Source of the DNA: Wenzhouxiangella sp.
GTDB lineage: Bacteria; Pseudomonadota; Gammaproteobacteria; Xanthomonadales; Wenzhouxiangellaceae
Assembly: GCA_007127425.1 (NCBI GenBank)
Contig: SKZJ01000318.1
Span: forward strand, 1 to 6,406
DNA length: 6,406 nt
Reading direction: 5' to 3'
Every line of letters starts with the position of its first letter. The first letter of the stretch is position 1. The position numbers and the translations under genes were made by a program. Shown here in pieces: positions 6,231 through 6,406 of the stretch. Below the pieces are notes generated by a model. It saw only the letters and a program-made list of their open reading frames with translations, ran no database searches and was not told the DNA's origin.

Positions 6231-6250
6231 GCCACAAGGGGCCACAATGG
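6231..6250. repeat. Two tandem 10-base repeats in the divergent promoter region
   Basis: GCCACAAGGG (6231-6240) is followed directly by GCCACAATGG (6241-6250), differing at one position. Each copy is preceded by G, so GGCCACAA recurs at exactly 10 bases, about one helical turn. This spacing would put two protein contacts on the same face of the DNA. It lies between the minus-strand TTGACA and the minus-strand TATGCT candidate. Confidence 0.5.
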
Positions 6251-6317
6251 CGACGTGTCAACTCCGGGCCGGGTTTATCGTTTATGCTTTAGGAAGGCTG
6301 AGACACCGGGGGGTGGC

Positions 6318-6406
6318 ATGACACCGGAAAACCTGCTCTCGCGCATTAGTCGTTTCGAGGAAACGGCCTCCGAAGATTCGTCGGGCGGTTTGCTGTTGGT
6401 GGAAGT
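6318..6406 (+). CDS. Hypothetical protein, N-terminal 29 codons only
   Basis: An open frame from ATG at 6318 runs off the end of the window. It begins MTPENLLSRISRFEETASED, then SSGGLLLVEV if the last codon is completed as Val. G-rich sequence (GGGGGGTGG) lies just before the ATG, and AGGAAGG lies about 20 bases upstream. A hydrophobic LLLVEV strand after a short helix recalls the opening strand of domains such as GGDEF, but this is far too short to assign. It is divergent from the kor cluster and shares its upstream region. Confidence 0.55.
   Translation, partial: MTPENLLSRISRFEETASEDSSGGLLLVE

Larger units (their letters stand above)
6167..6317. promoter_or_regulatory. Divergent intergenic region holding promoters for the kor cluster and the rightward gene
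   Basis: This 151-base gap has no coding sequence that I can support. It must hold the main promoter of the leftward kor cluster and probably that of the rightward gene at 6318. On the minus strand there is an exact TTGACA at 6261-6256, but no good -10 element follows at the normal distance. A TATGCT at 6211-6206 (minus) is a possible -10 with a poor -35. On the plus strand another TATGCT lies at 6283-6288, again with a poor -35. A tandem 10-base repeat and a short hairpin lie between these elements and the korC start. Poor matches to the housekeeping consensus would fit a promoter that needs an activator, but that is inference. Confidence 0.5.

Noticed and set aside
6256..6261. Exact TTGACA on the minus strand as the -35 of the kor promoter
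   Set aside because: At 16-18 bases downstream the candidate -10 sequences (CCTTGT, CTTGTG, TTGTGG) match the consensus poorly, so it is noted only as part of the intergenic region and not called as a promoter.
6167..6317. Riboswitch or small RNA in the divergent gap
   Set aside because: Apart from one six-pair hairpin I see no conserved aptamer-like set of stems and no terminator with a T-run.

Overview
The window is about 6.4 kb of GC-rich bacterial chromosome. Coding is dense, with short gaps and overlapping genes. Sequence style and gene set (oligopeptidase B, a DUF2799-type lipoprotein, a GltD-like/KorA/KorB gene set) suggest a gammaproteobacterium. Closer placement is not possible from this sequence alone. 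I see no mobile element, phage gene, tRNA, rRNA or CRISPR array.

Layout. On the left, reading rightwards, is the 3' end of an oligopeptidase B gene (1-242). It is followed by a small outer-membrane-type lipoprotein with a C-terminal coiled coil (276-854). These face a leftward four-gene cluster starting at 6166. In transcription order this is a GltD-like FAD/iron-sulfur oxidoreductase (korC-like, 6166-4355), the fused gamma-alpha subunit of a 2-oxoacid oxidoreductase (korA, 4338-2512), its thiamine-diphosphate beta subunit (korB, 2515-1460), and a stand-alone GNAT acetyltransferase (1451-873). A 151-base divergent gap (6167-6317) separates the cluster from a rightward gene of which only the first 29 codons are present.

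How the genes fit together. KorA and KorB form the catalytic core that oxidatively decarboxylates a 2-oxoacid (most likely 2-oxoglutarate) to an acyl-CoA, releasing low-potential electrons. The korC-like protein carries Cys motifs for several iron-sulfur clusters, FAD and an NAD(P)H site. It is the natural acceptor that would pass those electrons to NAD(P)+. The set therefore looks like a self-contained 2-oxoacid:NAD(P)+ oxidoreductase that need not rely on free ferredoxin. This architecture is known (KorABC of Azoarcus evansii), so the core is not new. The less ordinary part is the fourth gene: a Pat-like lysine-acetyltransferase domain downstream of korB, with a TTG start, no visible Shine-Dalgarno sequence and an altered acetyl-CoA-binding loop.
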